From positions 558,001 through 622,000 of the forward strand of contig NZ_JRKI01000061.1 of NCBI RefSeq assembly GCF_000935125.1: 64,000 bases of DNA, in the 5' to 3' direction. This document shows, one piece after another, positions 17,334 to 25,271 of the stretch; position 1 is the stretch's first letter, and every line of letters starts with the position of its first letter. Both the position numbers and the translations under genes were made by a program. Source of the DNA: Streptomyces natalensis ATCC 27448. GTDB taxonomy: Bacteria > Actinomycetota > Actinomycetes > Streptomycetales > Streptomycetaceae. Under the pieces are notes generated by a model. It was not told where the DNA came from, made no database searches, and was given only the letters and a program-made list of their open reading frames with translations.

Positions 17334-17408
17334 GGTGGCGCCGAGCGACCCGCTGGTGACCGCGGAGGCGGGAGGGAACGGACGGGCGCCCTCCCGGTCC
17401 CCGGGCTG

Positions 17409-17729
17409 TTACTGGTTCTGCGGCGGCAGCGCTGCGATGAAGGGGTGGTCGCGCTCGATCAGGCCGAGCTTGCTGGCGCCACCGGGCGAACCGAGCTCGT
17501 CGAAGAACTCCACATTCGCCTTGTAGTAGTCCTTCCACTCTTCCGGAGTGTCGTCCTCGTAGAAGATCGCCTCGACGGGGCACACCGGCTCACACGCACC
17601 ACAGTCGACACATTCGTCCGGGTGGATGTACAAGGACCGGGAACCCTCGTAGATGCAGTCGACGGGGCACTCCTCGATGCATGCCTTGTCCTTGACGTCG
17701 ACACAAGGCTGCGCGATGACGTAGGTCAC
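17409..17729 (-). CDS. fdxA: 7Fe ferredoxin
   Basis: 106 aa. An N-terminal CVDVKDKACIEECPVDCIYEG and the second cluster motif CVDCGACEPVCP supply ligands for one 3Fe-4S and one 4Fe-4S cluster. The C-terminal half has the DDTPEEWKDYYKANVEFFDE helix usual for actinobacterial FdxA. It transfers electrons, for example to cytochromes P450. GTG 17729 (GTGACCTACGTCATCGC) has GAGGAGG upstream. Terminators flank it and no partner gene is adjacent. Confidence 0.95.
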   Translation of the reverse strand: MTYVIAQPCVDVKDKACIEECPVDCIYEGSRSLYIHPDECVDCGACEPVCPVEAIFYEDDTPEEWKDYYKANVEFFDELGSPGGASKLGLIERDHPFIAALPPQNQ

Positions 17730-17869
17730 GCTGTCGTTCCTCCTCGGTAGGGCCGGCGGTCCGATAGGCAGTACCGCCGCTGGGCGCGCGGGAGCGCGGC
17801 GTCGTCGATGCCCGCCACCTAGTATCTCCGTTCCCTGGCACGAGACGAACAAGAGGGGCGGGAAGAGCG

Positions 17870-18901
17870 ATGGAATTCATGGCCCGCGGCCGCGCGGAAG
17901 TCCGGATCACCCATGCTGACGTGGGCAAAAGGGTATCTGTTCGCCGTCTGACCGGGGGCGCGGCGGGGGAGGCGGCGTTCACCGACGCGGTCGGCGTTCT
18001 CACATCCTGGAACGATGGTGTGCTGAGCATCACACGGCGCAAGGGAGCGACCGTACGGATCGAGGAGTCCGCGCTGGTCGCGGCCAAGGTCGTGCCCGCC
18101 ACCCCGGCTCGTAGAAGGGGCCCGGCGGCCGATACCCGCGAGCTCCAGGAGGTCGCCGCACGCGGCTGGCCGGCCCTGGAGACCGAACGCCTCGGGGACT
18201 GGACGCTGCGCGCCTCCGGGGGCTTCACGCGGCGGGCGAATTCCGTGGTGGCCCTCGGCGACCCCGGGCTGCCGCTGGACACCGCGCTGGAGCGGATCCG
18301 GCAGTGGTACGGCGAGCGCGGGCTGCCCGCACTGATCACGGTCCCCACCGGCCGGGCGGACGCCGCCGATGCGCTGGCGGACGCCCTGGCGGAGCGGGGC
18401 TGGGCCGCGGAGGCGGAGACGGTCGTACGGACCGGCGCCCTGGCACCGCTCGCCGACACCTCACCCGGGTCCGCCGAGGGCAACCCCCCTCGCATCGCCC
18501 TGGCCCGGGAACCGGACGCGGAGTGGCTCGCGCTGTATCACCGGGCCGGCGGGGCCGCGGACACCACGGCCGCGCGGAAGGTGCTGACCGGCGGCCCCTC
18601 GGTGTGGTTCGCGTCCGTACCGGGGCCGGACGGACACCCCGCGGCGATCGGCCGGGTGGTGGTCGACGGGCGATGGGCGGGCTTCGCGGCGATCGAGGTG
18701 GCCCCGGCGCAGCGGCGTCGTGGGCTGGCCACACGGGTGATGGCGGCGCTCGCCGAACGGGCCCTCTCGGAGGGCGCCTCGGCCGCGTACCTCCAGGTGG
18801 AGGCGGACAACGAGGGCGCCCGCGCGCTCTACGACGGGCTCGGGTTCGCCGACCACCACCGCTACCACTACCGGCGGGCCCTGCCGGGCTCCGCCGACTG
18901 A
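17870..18901 (+). CDS. GNAT-family N-acetyltransferase
   Basis: 343 aa, longer than a single GNAT domain. Residues 1-80 form a small beta-rich domain (RVSVRRLTGG... VGVLTSWNDGVLSI), and the acetyltransferase fold occupies about 95-340. The acetyl-CoA loop is QRRRGLATRVMAAL (about 283-296), followed by YLQVEADNEGARALYDGLGF. The acceptor is unknown. ATG 17870 has GGGCGGGAAGAGCG before it. The SirB1 gene follows after 17 bases, so the pair is an operon. Confidence 0.88.
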   Translation: MEFMARGRAEVRITHADVGKRVSVRRLTGGAAGEAAFTDAVGVLTSWNDGVLSITRRKGATVRIEESALVAAKVVPATPARRRGPAADTRELQEVAARGWPALETERLGDWTLRASGGFTRRANSVVALGDPGLPLDTALERIRQWYGERGLPALITVPTGRADAADALADALAERGWAAEAETVVRTGALAPLADTSPGSAEGNPPRIALAREPDAEWLALYHRAGGAADTTAARKVLTGGPSVWFASVPGPDGHPAAIGRVVVDGRWAGFAAIEVAPAQRRRGLATRVMAALAERALSEGASAAYLQVEADNEGARALYDGLGFADHHRYHYRRALPGSAD

Positions 18902-18918
18902 ACGGGTATCCCCCTGCT

Positions 18919-19857
18919 ATGGCCAAGGATTTCGGGGCGGAGGCGGACGGCGGCCGCGCCGCGCGGCGGCGGCAGTTCGCCGAGGCCGCCCGCGAGGAGA
19001 AACCCGATCTCGCCCTGCTGTGCCTGCTGATCGGCGCGGAGGCCGATCCGGAGCTGGACGAGAAGGGTATGGACGAGGCCCAGATCGAACTGGACCGGCT
19101 GGCCGGGCTGCTGCCGTACGCGCCCACCCTCCCCCAGCTACCGCCGGGAGGTGCCCCCAGCCCGACCACCGCCCCTCAAGGAGGCGCTACGGGCCACCCC
19201 TATCGAGGCGACCCCGGCGCCTGGGCCCGTAATCTCGCCGAGCTGCTCGGCACCCGGTGCGGCTTCGGCGGCTCCCCCGCCGACTACCAGCGGCTGGAGT
19301 CGTCGCTGCTGCACCAGGTGCTGCGGCGGCGCCGGGGCCTGCCGATCCTGCTGTCGGTGGTGTGGCTGGAGGTCGCGCGGCGCGCCGGGGCGCCGGTGTA
19401 CGGGGTGGCGCTGCCGGGCCATTTCGTCGTGGGCCTCGGCGATCCCGTCGGCGCGCATGTGCTGGTGGACCCGTTCGCGGGCGGGCGGCTGCTGGACGGG
19501 ACGGACACGGCGCTGCTGGTACGGGGCACCACCGGCGGGGAGCTGACCGCGCCGATGCTCACGCCCGCCGACCCGCGGGAGATCGTGCTGCGCATCCTCA
19601 ACAACATCCGCGCCTGGGCGCAGGCACGCCCCGAACACAGCGCCGTCCAGCTGTGGGCCCTGGACCTGTCCCTGCTCCTCCCCAGCCATCCGGCCCGGCT
19701 GCGCCATGAACGCGCCCAACTGCTCGTCCGGCGCGGCGAGTTCCTGAAGGGCGCCGACGAGCTGGAGGAATACGCCCGGGTCCTCGAAACCGTCGACCCC
19801 ACCGCCGCCACCGCCCTCCGCCGCGAGGCGGCGGCGGCGCGGGCCATGTTGAATTGA
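18919..19857 (+). CDS. SirB1-family transglutaminase-like protein
   Basis: 312 aa. The region 120-240 is the transglutaminase-like core: a degraded catalytic-like motif GTRCGFGG, then RRRRGLPILLSVVWLEVARRAGAPV, LPGHFVVGL and DPFAGGRLL. A C-terminal helical part (about 245-310) resembles TPR repeats (LWALDLSLLLPSHPARLRHER). Such proteins are widespread; a protease role is possible but unproven. ATG 18919 has no strong ribosome site and follows the GNAT gene by 17 bases. Residues about 68-94 are encoded by a 47-bp repetitive element that is also inside mshB. Confidence 0.8.
   Translation: MAKDFGAEADGGRAARRRQFAEAAREEKPDLALLCLLIGAEADPELDEKGMDEAQIELDRLAGLLPYAPTLPQLPPGGAPSPTTAPQGGATGHPYRGDPGAWARNLAELLGTRCGFGGSPADYQRLESSLLHQVLRRRRGLPILLSVVWLEVARRAGAPVYGVALPGHFVVGLGDPVGAHVLVDPFAGGRLLDGTDTALLVRGTTGGELTAPMLTPADPREIVLRILNNIRAWAQARPEHSAVQLWALDLSLLLPSHPARLRHERAQLLVRRGEFLKGADELEEYARVLETVDPTAATALRREAAAARAMLN
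19129..19175 (+). repeat. intragenic palindromic repeat, copy A
   Basis: A 47-bp stretch starting CTCCCCCAGCTACCGCCGGG inside the SirB1 gene. It matches the complement of 30488-30533 (inside mshB) with two mismatches and one extra base. It encodes a low-complexity Pro/Gly/Thr insertion. Confidence 0.75.
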
Positions 19858-19872
19858 CGGTCCGCTGCGCTT

Positions 19873-20363
19873 CGGGTTTCTCCCCACGTTGTCGGCCGTC
19901 CCGCCGTAGGGGTTTGCCGCCGTTGCGCCTGCGGCCCGTTCGCTGCGCTTTGCCTGAGCCGACGTTCTGGCTTTCCCGCCGTAACGCCTGCGGCGGGCGG
20001 TTGCCGCTGCGCGGGGCTGTCCGGCAGCGGTACCGGCCCTACACGGCTCCGCCGCTACGGACCGGCACCTCCCCGTTGAGGGTGGGGAAAGACGGTGGGG
20101 GCGTGCGTACTCGGTCAGGCGCGCGTCAGGGGAACGGGACACTCGACGCGCGCCCCCACCGGCCCCCATTCCCCCCACCGTCGGGAGGGGCCGCACCGGA
20201 GGACGAAGTCCGCAGGGGCGGCACCGCGGCCGCCACCCCCCCCCCGCCCGCCGCAGGCGCAACGGCGAGACAGCCGAAACCGTCGGCCCAGGCAAAGCGC
20301 AGCGGACGGGCAACGGCGACAAACCCCTACGGCGGGACAGCCGACAACGTGGGGAGAAACCCG
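19873..20363. repeat. 490-bp element with long inverted arms
   Basis: The left arm 19873-20000 and right arm 20244-20363 are reverse complements over about 118 aligned positions, with ten mismatches, one single-base gap and one 10-base gap. It begins 16 bases after the SirB1 stop and ends just before the PP2C stop codon at 20365. The centre (20001-20243) includes the smaller pair 20094-20101 / 20175-20182 and a run of ten Cs. No ORF encodes a recognisable protein; it carries no transposase. Confidence 0.7.
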
Positions 20364-20364
20364 A

Positions 20365-21441
20365 CTACGTGGGGCCGACGATCAGGACGGTGGCATCGTC
20401 CTTGAGGTCTCCCCGGGTGAAGGCTTCGAGGTCGGCGCGGAGGGTGCGGGCGAGGTCGGCGGGAGGCAGGTCGGTCCAGGCGGACAGGCGGTCGCGCAGG
20501 GGGTAGAAGGTGCCGTCCTTACCGCGGGCCTCGGTGACGCCGTCCGTGCACAGGACGACCCAGTCGTCGGGTTCGGGGCGTACGTGTGCGCTGCGGCGCC
20601 GTTCGCCGGTGAGGGTGCCCAGGCCGAGCGGGAGGCCACCCTCACCGTCGTGGCGTTCGTGGACGACGCCCCGGCGCACCAGGTAGTACGGGATATGGCC
20701 GCAGGACAGGACCCGGCCCTCGTCGGTGCCGCGTACCTCCATCAGCAGCGCGGTCACGAAGCGCTCGTCGGTGCCCTGCGCGGCCGAGCGGGTGTTGTAG
20801 CGGGCCAGCGCCTGCTCCATGCGTTCGGCGATGGACTCCAGGGACTCCTGGTAGTGGGCGGCCTCCCGGAAGGAGGCCAGGACGTCCAGGCCCGCGCCGA
20901 TGGCGGGCATGCCCTTGCCCTGGACGTCGCCGATCATCAGCCGCAGCCCGTGCGGGGTTTCGACGGCCTCGAAGATGTCGCCGCCGACCCGGGCGCCCTC
21001 CTGGGCCGAGACATAGAAGCCGTACGCCTCGACCGGCCCGGCGCGCAGCGGCAGCTCACGCAGGACGGCCCGCTGCACGGTGTCGGCGACCAGGCTCGTA
21101 CGGGCGTGCAGTGCCTCGCGTTGCAGCCGCGTACGGCACAGCACCAGGGCGAAGACGGCCACCAGGGCCGCGCCGAAGACGCCGACGACGCGGCTGGCGG
21201 GGGCCCAGTCGGGCACGGTGAGGATGTCGACGAACGTCAGGCAGCCGAGGTAGACGGCGGCCACGACCAGCGTCCAGCGGTACGAGCAGCGCAGCGCGGC
21301 CACCAGGGGGGCGATGCCCATGAAGGAGGAGATGTGCAGCTCGGGGCCGGTCGTGGCGTCCAGCACCACGACGGTCACGACGAGCAGGATCAGCACCGCG
21401 GCGGCGCGGGCGCCGCTGTCCGGCGGGCGGGTGGCAGGCAT
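20365..21441 (-). CDS. PP2C-family (SpoIIE-type) phosphatase with membrane N terminus
   Basis: 358 aa. Three membrane helices in the first ~100 residues (AAAVLILLVVTVVVLDATT, LVAALRCSYRWTLVVAAVYL, VGVFGAALVAVFALVLC) are followed by the SpoIIE/RsbU-like phosphatase domain with RVGGDIFEA, MIGDVQGKGMPA, CTDGVTEAR and GDLKDDATVLIV, whose Asp residues bind the metals. Such enzymes dephosphorylate anti-anti-sigma factors; the target here is unknown. ATG 21441 lies at the predicted membrane start. It is followed by no gene on its strand, and it may belong to a transcript with the response-regulator gene (81 bp upstream). Confidence 0.9.
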   Translation of the reverse strand: MPATRPPDSGARAAAVLILLVVTVVVLDATTGPELHISSFMGIAPLVAALRCSYRWTLVVAAVYLGCLTFVDILTVPDWAPASRVVGVFGAALVAVFALVLCRTRLQREALHARTSLVADTVQRAVLRELPLRAGPVEAYGFYVSAQEGARVGGDIFEAVETPHGLRLMIGDVQGKGMPAIGAGLDVLASFREAAHYQESLESIAERMEQALARYNTRSAAQGTDERFVTALLMEVRGTDEGRVLSCGHIPYYLVRRGVVHERHDGEGGLPLGLGTLTGERRRSAHVRPEPDDWVVLCTDGVTEARGKDGTFYPLRDRLSAWTDLPPADLARTLRADLEAFTRGDLKDDATVLIVGPT

Positions 21442-21521
21442 AACAGTTCAAGCCTGCAAGACGTGCGGCAGCGGCGCACAGGGACGAAGGTCCCCGGGCG
21501 GCCGGACCTTGGGGACAGGCC

Positions 21522-22157
21522 CTACAACCAGCCCTTGTCGCGGGCCGTGCGGACCGCCTCGGCGCGGTTGCGGACGCCGGTCTTCTGGATGGCGAGGGAG
21601 AGGTAGTTGCGGACGGTGCCCTGGGAGAGGTGCAGGGCGGCGGCGATCTCGGCGTTGGTGGCGCCGTCGGCGAGGCGCAGTACGTCGCGTTCGCGCTCGG
21701 TCAGGGGGCTGGCGCCATCGGCGAGCGCGGTGGCGGCCAGGGCCGGGTCGATGACCCGTTCGCCGCGCAGGACGCGGCGGATGGCGTCGGCGAGCCGGGC
21801 CGCGGGGGCGTCCTTGACCAGGAAGGCGTCGGCGCCGGCCTCCATGGCGCGGCGCAGATAGCCGGGGCGGCCGAAGGTGGTGAGGATGACGAGCTTGAGG
21901 CCGGGGAACTCCGCGCGCAGGGCGGCCGCGGCGTCCAGTCCGTTGCCGCCGGGCATCTCGATGTCCAGGAGGGCGACGTCGACCGGATGGGCGCGGGCCG
22001 CCGGGAGGACCTCGTCGCCGCGGGCCGCCTGGGCGACGACCTCCAGATCGGGTTCGAGGGACAGCAGCGCGGCGAGGGCCTCGCGGACCATCGACTGGTC
22101 CTCGGCGAGGAGGAGTCGTACACAGGGCGCGGGCCGCTCGCCGTCCGGATCGGTCAT
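21522..22157 (-). CDS. NarL/LuxR-family response regulator
   Basis: 211 aa. The receiver domain has the phospho-acceptor Asp in VALLDIEMPG (about 56-65) and the conserved Lys in FLVKDAPA; the C-terminal LuxR HTH is LTERERDVLRLADGATNAEI with VRNYLSLAIQK. It should partner the sensor kinase encoded at 23282-24529 on the same strand, from which it is separated by two unrelated small genes. The start at 22157 is preceded by TACCCT at six bases, implying a leaderless mRNA from its own promoter. It probably regulates the adjacent ABC exporter genes. Confidence 0.9.
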   Translation of the reverse strand: MTDPDGERPAPCVRLLLAEDQSMVREALAALLSLEPDLEVVAQAARGDEVLPAARAHPVDVALLDIEMPGGNGLDAAAALRAEFPGLKLVILTTFGRPGYLRRAMEAGADAFLVKDAPAARLADAIRRVLRGERVIDPALAATALADGASPLTERERDVLRLADGATNAEIAAALHLSQGTVRNYLSLAIQKTGVRNRAEAVRTARDKGWL

Positions 22158-22163
22158 GCGCCC

Positions 22164-22169
22164 AGGGTA
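22164..22169 (-). promoter_or_regulatory. probable -10 of the response-regulator gene
   Basis: TACCCT (22169-22164) ends six bases before the ATG at 22157, the spacing of leaderless Streptomyces transcripts. No -35 is clear. Confidence 0.4.
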
Positions 22170-22342
22170 GCCAGCGTGGTGCGGAGGCCGGATGTTGACG
22201 TCCGAGAGAGCCGTCATGGTGAATCCGGCGGGCGGAGCGGGTGAATACCGCAACGGACCGGGGTTCAGGCTTGGCGGCCGGGGGCTTGCCCGGTAGCAAG
22301 ACTGCGGCGTACCAACCGCGCGAGGGGCAGGACCACACAGTG

Positions 22343-22693
22343 ATGAATTCGGCACGTGCCAAATCCTTGATCGCAGGTGCTTGCGGCGTGCTTTTGGCCA
22401 TGGGTGGGGTGTCGCCTGCCTTGGCGTCGGACGGATACGACGTATGGGGCGGGTCGGGGAACGGCGACACCTGGGTCGAGATGGACTCGATTCTCGTATG
22501 CAAGCACCGGGCCAAAATCTGCGTCAACGGGCCGTTGAACAGCGGAAATCTCAAGAACTCGCAGAACGTCTACCTTTCCGGCACCATCAGCAACAGCGGA
22601 AGTCCGACCGCCATCAACGGAGCTTCCGAGTCCGACAACACCGGAAAAGGCAACGAGAACGACAGCGAGAACAACACGCAGAAGGCCCGCTGA
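22343..22693 (+). CDS. small secreted Asn/Gly/Ser-rich protein A
   Basis: 116 aa with a Sec signal peptide (AKSLIAGACGVLLAMGGVSP, cut after ALA about residue 29). The mature part has two cysteines about ten residues apart (LVCKHRAKICVNGPLNSGN), then an Asn/Ser/Gly-rich repetitive tail. The block CVNGP-x-x-SGN and the signal-peptide block GACGV-x-L also occur in the convergent neighbour at 22773-23177, so the two proteins are related. The start ATG 22343 follows a GTG at 22340; GAGGGGCAGGA lies upstream. I know no function. It is divergent from the response-regulator gene. Confidence 0.75.
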   Translation: MNSARAKSLIAGACGVLLAMGGVSPALASDGYDVWGGSGNGDTWVEMDSILVCKHRAKICVNGPLNSGNLKNSQNVYLSGTISNSGSPTAINGASESDNTGKGNENDSENNTQKAR

Positions 22694-22727
22694 GGAAATC
22701 CGCAGTACCGCGGTGAGGCGGCAAAAA

Positions 22728-22759
22728 GAGATCGCCCGGCGGTTTCGCCGGGCGATCTC
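22728..22759. terminator. bidirectional terminator between secreted genes A and B
   Basis: A perfect 14-bp stem (22728-22741 with 22746-22759), loop GTTT. The minus-strand reading is followed by CTTTTTGCC and the plus-strand reading by CCTGCTT. Confidence 0.85.
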
Positions 22760-22772
22760 CCTGCTTCATGTG

Positions 22773-23177
22773 TCAGTGCGGCAGGCCCCCGAGGAGCCGC
22801 TGAATATTGTTTGAGCTGCCCGCCGAGTTCCCCGAAGCGGAATTTTCGCTGTTGGTGGAACCGTTCGTGCTCTTGAGATTGCCGCTGTTATTCGGGTTTC
22901 CATGATTGATGAAGTTCCCGCTGTGTACGCTGTTGCCGCTGTGCACCGGACCGTTGACACAGGGGTGCGGCGACTTGACCTGCGGTGATTTGTAATTGAA
23001 ATCGGCCAGCCGGTTGTTGCAGGTGACGTTGGAAATCATGCCGGTCACGTCAGCGAGATCGGCACCCACCGTGGCCCCGAGCAAGGAGGGTTCCGTCTGG
23101 GCCTCGGCGGAACCGGCGCCGAGCAGCATCACGCCGCACGCCCCGATGACGCTTCCCGCCTGCACAAGTCTTCTCAC
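22773..23177 (-). CDS. small secreted Asn/Gly/Ser-rich protein B
   Basis: 134 aa from GTG 23177, which has AGGAG five bases upstream. The signal peptide contains IGACGVMLLGAG, with cleavage near AEA-QT. The mature protein has two cysteines (VTCNNR and HPCVNGPVHSGN) and a tail of repeated SGN, HGN and NSE units (VHSGNFINHGNPNNSGN) ending LLGGLPH. It is related to protein A by the shared signal block and the CVNGP-x-x-SGN motif, and it converges with it around one terminator. The gene lies between the sensor kinase and response regulator on the same strand as both. Possible roles are cell-surface coat or adhesion; this is speculative. Confidence 0.75.
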   Translation of the reverse strand: MRRLVQAGSVIGACGVMLLGAGSAEAQTEPSLLGATVGADLADVTGMISNVTCNNRLADFNYKSPQVKSPHPCVNGPVHSGNSVHSGNFINHGNPNNSGNLKSTNGSTNSENSASGNSAGSSNNIQRLLGGLPH

Positions 23178-23281
23178 GGCGCTCCTAGCCTCTGTCCTCA
23201 CGGGTGTCAGACATATCGTGCTGCCGTTGTCCGCACGCCACGCCGCCGAACCGCAGGAACTCAAACCCTTGTCGGCAATGT

Positions 23282-24529
23282 TCAGCCGGGTGGCCTAACG
23301 CTTTCGGAGGGTGCCGCGGGGATGTCGCCGCCGGAGGGCACAGAGCCGCCGAGCGGGACATAGGCCCGCAGGGCGAAGCCCCGGCCGCGCGGCGCGGGGC
23401 CGGTCTCCAGGCGGCCGTCGGCCAGGACCAGGCGCTCACGCAGGCCGGACAGGCCGTTGCCGTCGTGGAAGGCGCGGGGCGGGCCGGTGCCGTCGTCGAG
23501 CACGGTCAGGCACAGATAGCGGCGTTCGTCGGACTCCCACTCCTCGGTGAGCAGCAGCTCGCAGCGGTGGGCGCCGCTGTGCCGTACGACATTGGTGGCC
23601 GCCTCGCGCAAGGCCCAGGCCAGCGCGCCCTCCTCGTCGGAGGCGAGTCCGGGCCGCTCGCTCTCCAGGGCCGGATCGACGGTGACCTCGATGCCGGCCG
23701 TGCGCAGCGCGGCGCGCACACCGGCCAGTTCGACGGCGAGCCGGGGGCGGCGGTATCCGGTGACCGCCTCGCGGACGTCGACCAGCGCCTGGCGGCTGAC
23801 CCGTTCGATGTCGGCGACCTGACGGGCGGCGTCCTCGGGCTTGTCGGGGAGCATCCGGCCGGCCAGCTCGCTTTTGAGGGTGATCAGGGAGAGCGAGTGG
23901 CCGAGGAGGTCGTGCAAGTCGCGTGCCAAGCGCAGCCGTTCGTCGTTGGCGGCGAGGCGGGCGACCTCCTCACGGGCGAAGCGCAGCTCCTTGGTCGTGC
24001 GGATCAGATACTGCACCCCGACCATCATGAAACCGCTGCCCAGCGCGGGCAGGCCGTAGGCGAAGAGGTAGTAGGTGCGGATCTCGGGGTAGCGCGCCCC
24101 GACGGCGATCGCCAGGAGGGTGATCAGCGGGATGAGCCAGCGCGACAGCTTCCAGGGCAGGACCACGCCGGCGGCGACGCTGGTGAAGATGAACAGCACC
24201 AGCCAGGAGAAGTCCAGCGTCCAGGAGAGCGCGATGGACAGCACCAGCATCACGGCGAGCGCCGCGTAGCCCACCGGGCCGGTCAGGGCGCGCCACATGT
24301 GCCGGAAGACCAGGACGAAGTAGGAGACGACGAAGAGTACGAGCCCGATGAATCCCCAGATCCGCTCGGCGATGGTGGTGTGGGGCTGCATCAGCTGGCC
24401 GACGGGAGCGGCCAGATACAGCAGCCAGACGCCCACCCACACCGTCTTGCTGAGGGCCTGGCGGCGGGTTCTGGCCGCCTGCCCGATCATCACCGGGTTG
24501 CGGTCCTCGGGCGCGCACGTCGTCTCCAC
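23282..24529 (-). CDS. sensor histidine kinase (HisKA_3, DesK/NarX type)
   Basis: 415 aa from GTG 24529, five bases past the permease stop; an ATG at 24490 (402 aa) with GAGGA upstream is an equally possible start. About five membrane helices occupy residues 25-175 without a large extracellular loop. The catalytic part has the phospho-acceptor His in LARDLHDLLGHSLSLITLK, an N-box EAATNVVRHSG and the glycine box DDGTGPPRAFHDGNGLSGL. It follows the ABC exporter genes in one operon, as in drug-efflux ABC/two-component sets where the kinase senses the exporter or its substrate. The partner regulator is at 21522-22157. Confidence 0.9.
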   Translation of the reverse strand: METTCAPEDRNPVMIGQAARTRRQALSKTVWVGVWLLYLAAPVGQLMQPHTTIAERIWGFIGLVLFVVSYFVLVFRHMWRALTGPVGYAALAVMLVLSIALSWTLDFSWLVLFIFTSVAAGVVLPWKLSRWLIPLITLLAIAVGARYPEIRTYYLFAYGLPALGSGFMMVGVQYLIRTTKELRFAREEVARLAANDERLRLARDLHDLLGHSLSLITLKSELAGRMLPDKPEDAARQVADIERVSRQALVDVREAVTGYRRPRLAVELAGVRAALRTAGIEVTVDPALESERPGLASDEEGALAWALREAATNVVRHSGAHRCELLLTEEWESDERRYLCLTVLDDGTGPPRAFHDGNGLSGLRERLVLADGRLETGPAPRGRGFALRAYVPLGGSVPSGGDIPAAPSESVRPPG

Positions 24530-24533
24530 CGGT

Positions 24534-25271
24534 CTATGCCTTCCGGGTGTCCTTGCGGTACAGCCATGCCGCACCGGCGGTGAAGAGCAGCAAATACCCG
24601 GCCAGGACGGCCATGTCCTTCACATGGGGGGCGTTGCCGGCCTCGACGGCGGTGCCGAGTGCGGTGTAGGCGTGGGTCGGCAGCCATTCTGCGATGTTCT
24701 GCACCCACTGGGGCAGGATCGTCAGGGGCATCCACAGGCCGCCGAGGAAGGCCAGCGCGAAGTAGATCAGCATGGCGATCGGGCGGACCGCGTCGCCGGT
24801 GGCCAGATAGCCGATGGCGACGCCCAGGGCGGCGAAGACGAAGCTGCCGAGCCAGGTGCCGCCGGCGATGGCGAGCCACTGCCAGGCTTCGAGCCGTACG
24901 CCCTTGACCGTGGCGGCGACGATCATGACCAGCACGATCGAGGGCAGGCTGACCGTGGCGGCGGCACCCATCTTGGCCGCGACATAGCCGCGGGCGGGCA
25001 GGGCGGTCAGCCGCAGCTGGCGCACCCAGCCGCTTTCGCGCTCCTTGGCGATGCGCTCGCTGTTGCCCAGCAGGACGGCCGTCATGGCACCGAATGCTGC
25101 CATGGAGACCATGAAGTACAGCCCCATGTCCAGCTGCATGCCCCGTATCGGCTTGCTGTCCGCGCCGCCCGCGATGATCAGATACAGCGCCGGCGGATAG
25201 ATCACCGAGAAGAACATGAACTTCTTGTTGCGCAGGGCGCGGATGATCTCGAGCTTGATCAGGGTGGTCAT
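24534..25271 (-). CDS. ABC-2 type exporter permease
   Basis: 245 aa with six membrane helices, including FFSVIYPPALYLIIAGG, LYFMVSMAAFGAMTAVLLGN and FALAFLGGLWMPLTILPQW. The topology is that of ABC-2 (drug or lipid export) permeases. ATG 25271 overlaps the stop of the ATPase gene by four bases, so the subunits are co-translated. The substrate is unknown; the adjacent two-component genes suggest that an envelope-active compound induces it. Confidence 0.9.
   Translation of the reverse strand: MTTLIKLEIIRALRNKKFMFFSVIYPPALYLIIAGGADSKPIRGMQLDMGLYFMVSMAAFGAMTAVLLGNSERIAKERESGWVRQLRLTALPARGYVAAKMGAAATVSLPSIVLVMIVAATVKGVRLEAWQWLAIAGGTWLGSFVFAALGVAIGYLATGDAVRPIAMLIYFALAFLGGLWMPLTILPQWVQNIAEWLPTHAYTALGTAVEAGNAPHVKDMAVLAGYLLLFTAGAAWLYRKDTRKA

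Noticed and set aside
19873..20363. Insertion sequence
   Set aside because: Inverted arms are present, but no transposase, target-site duplication or coding sequence is seen in the 490 bp.
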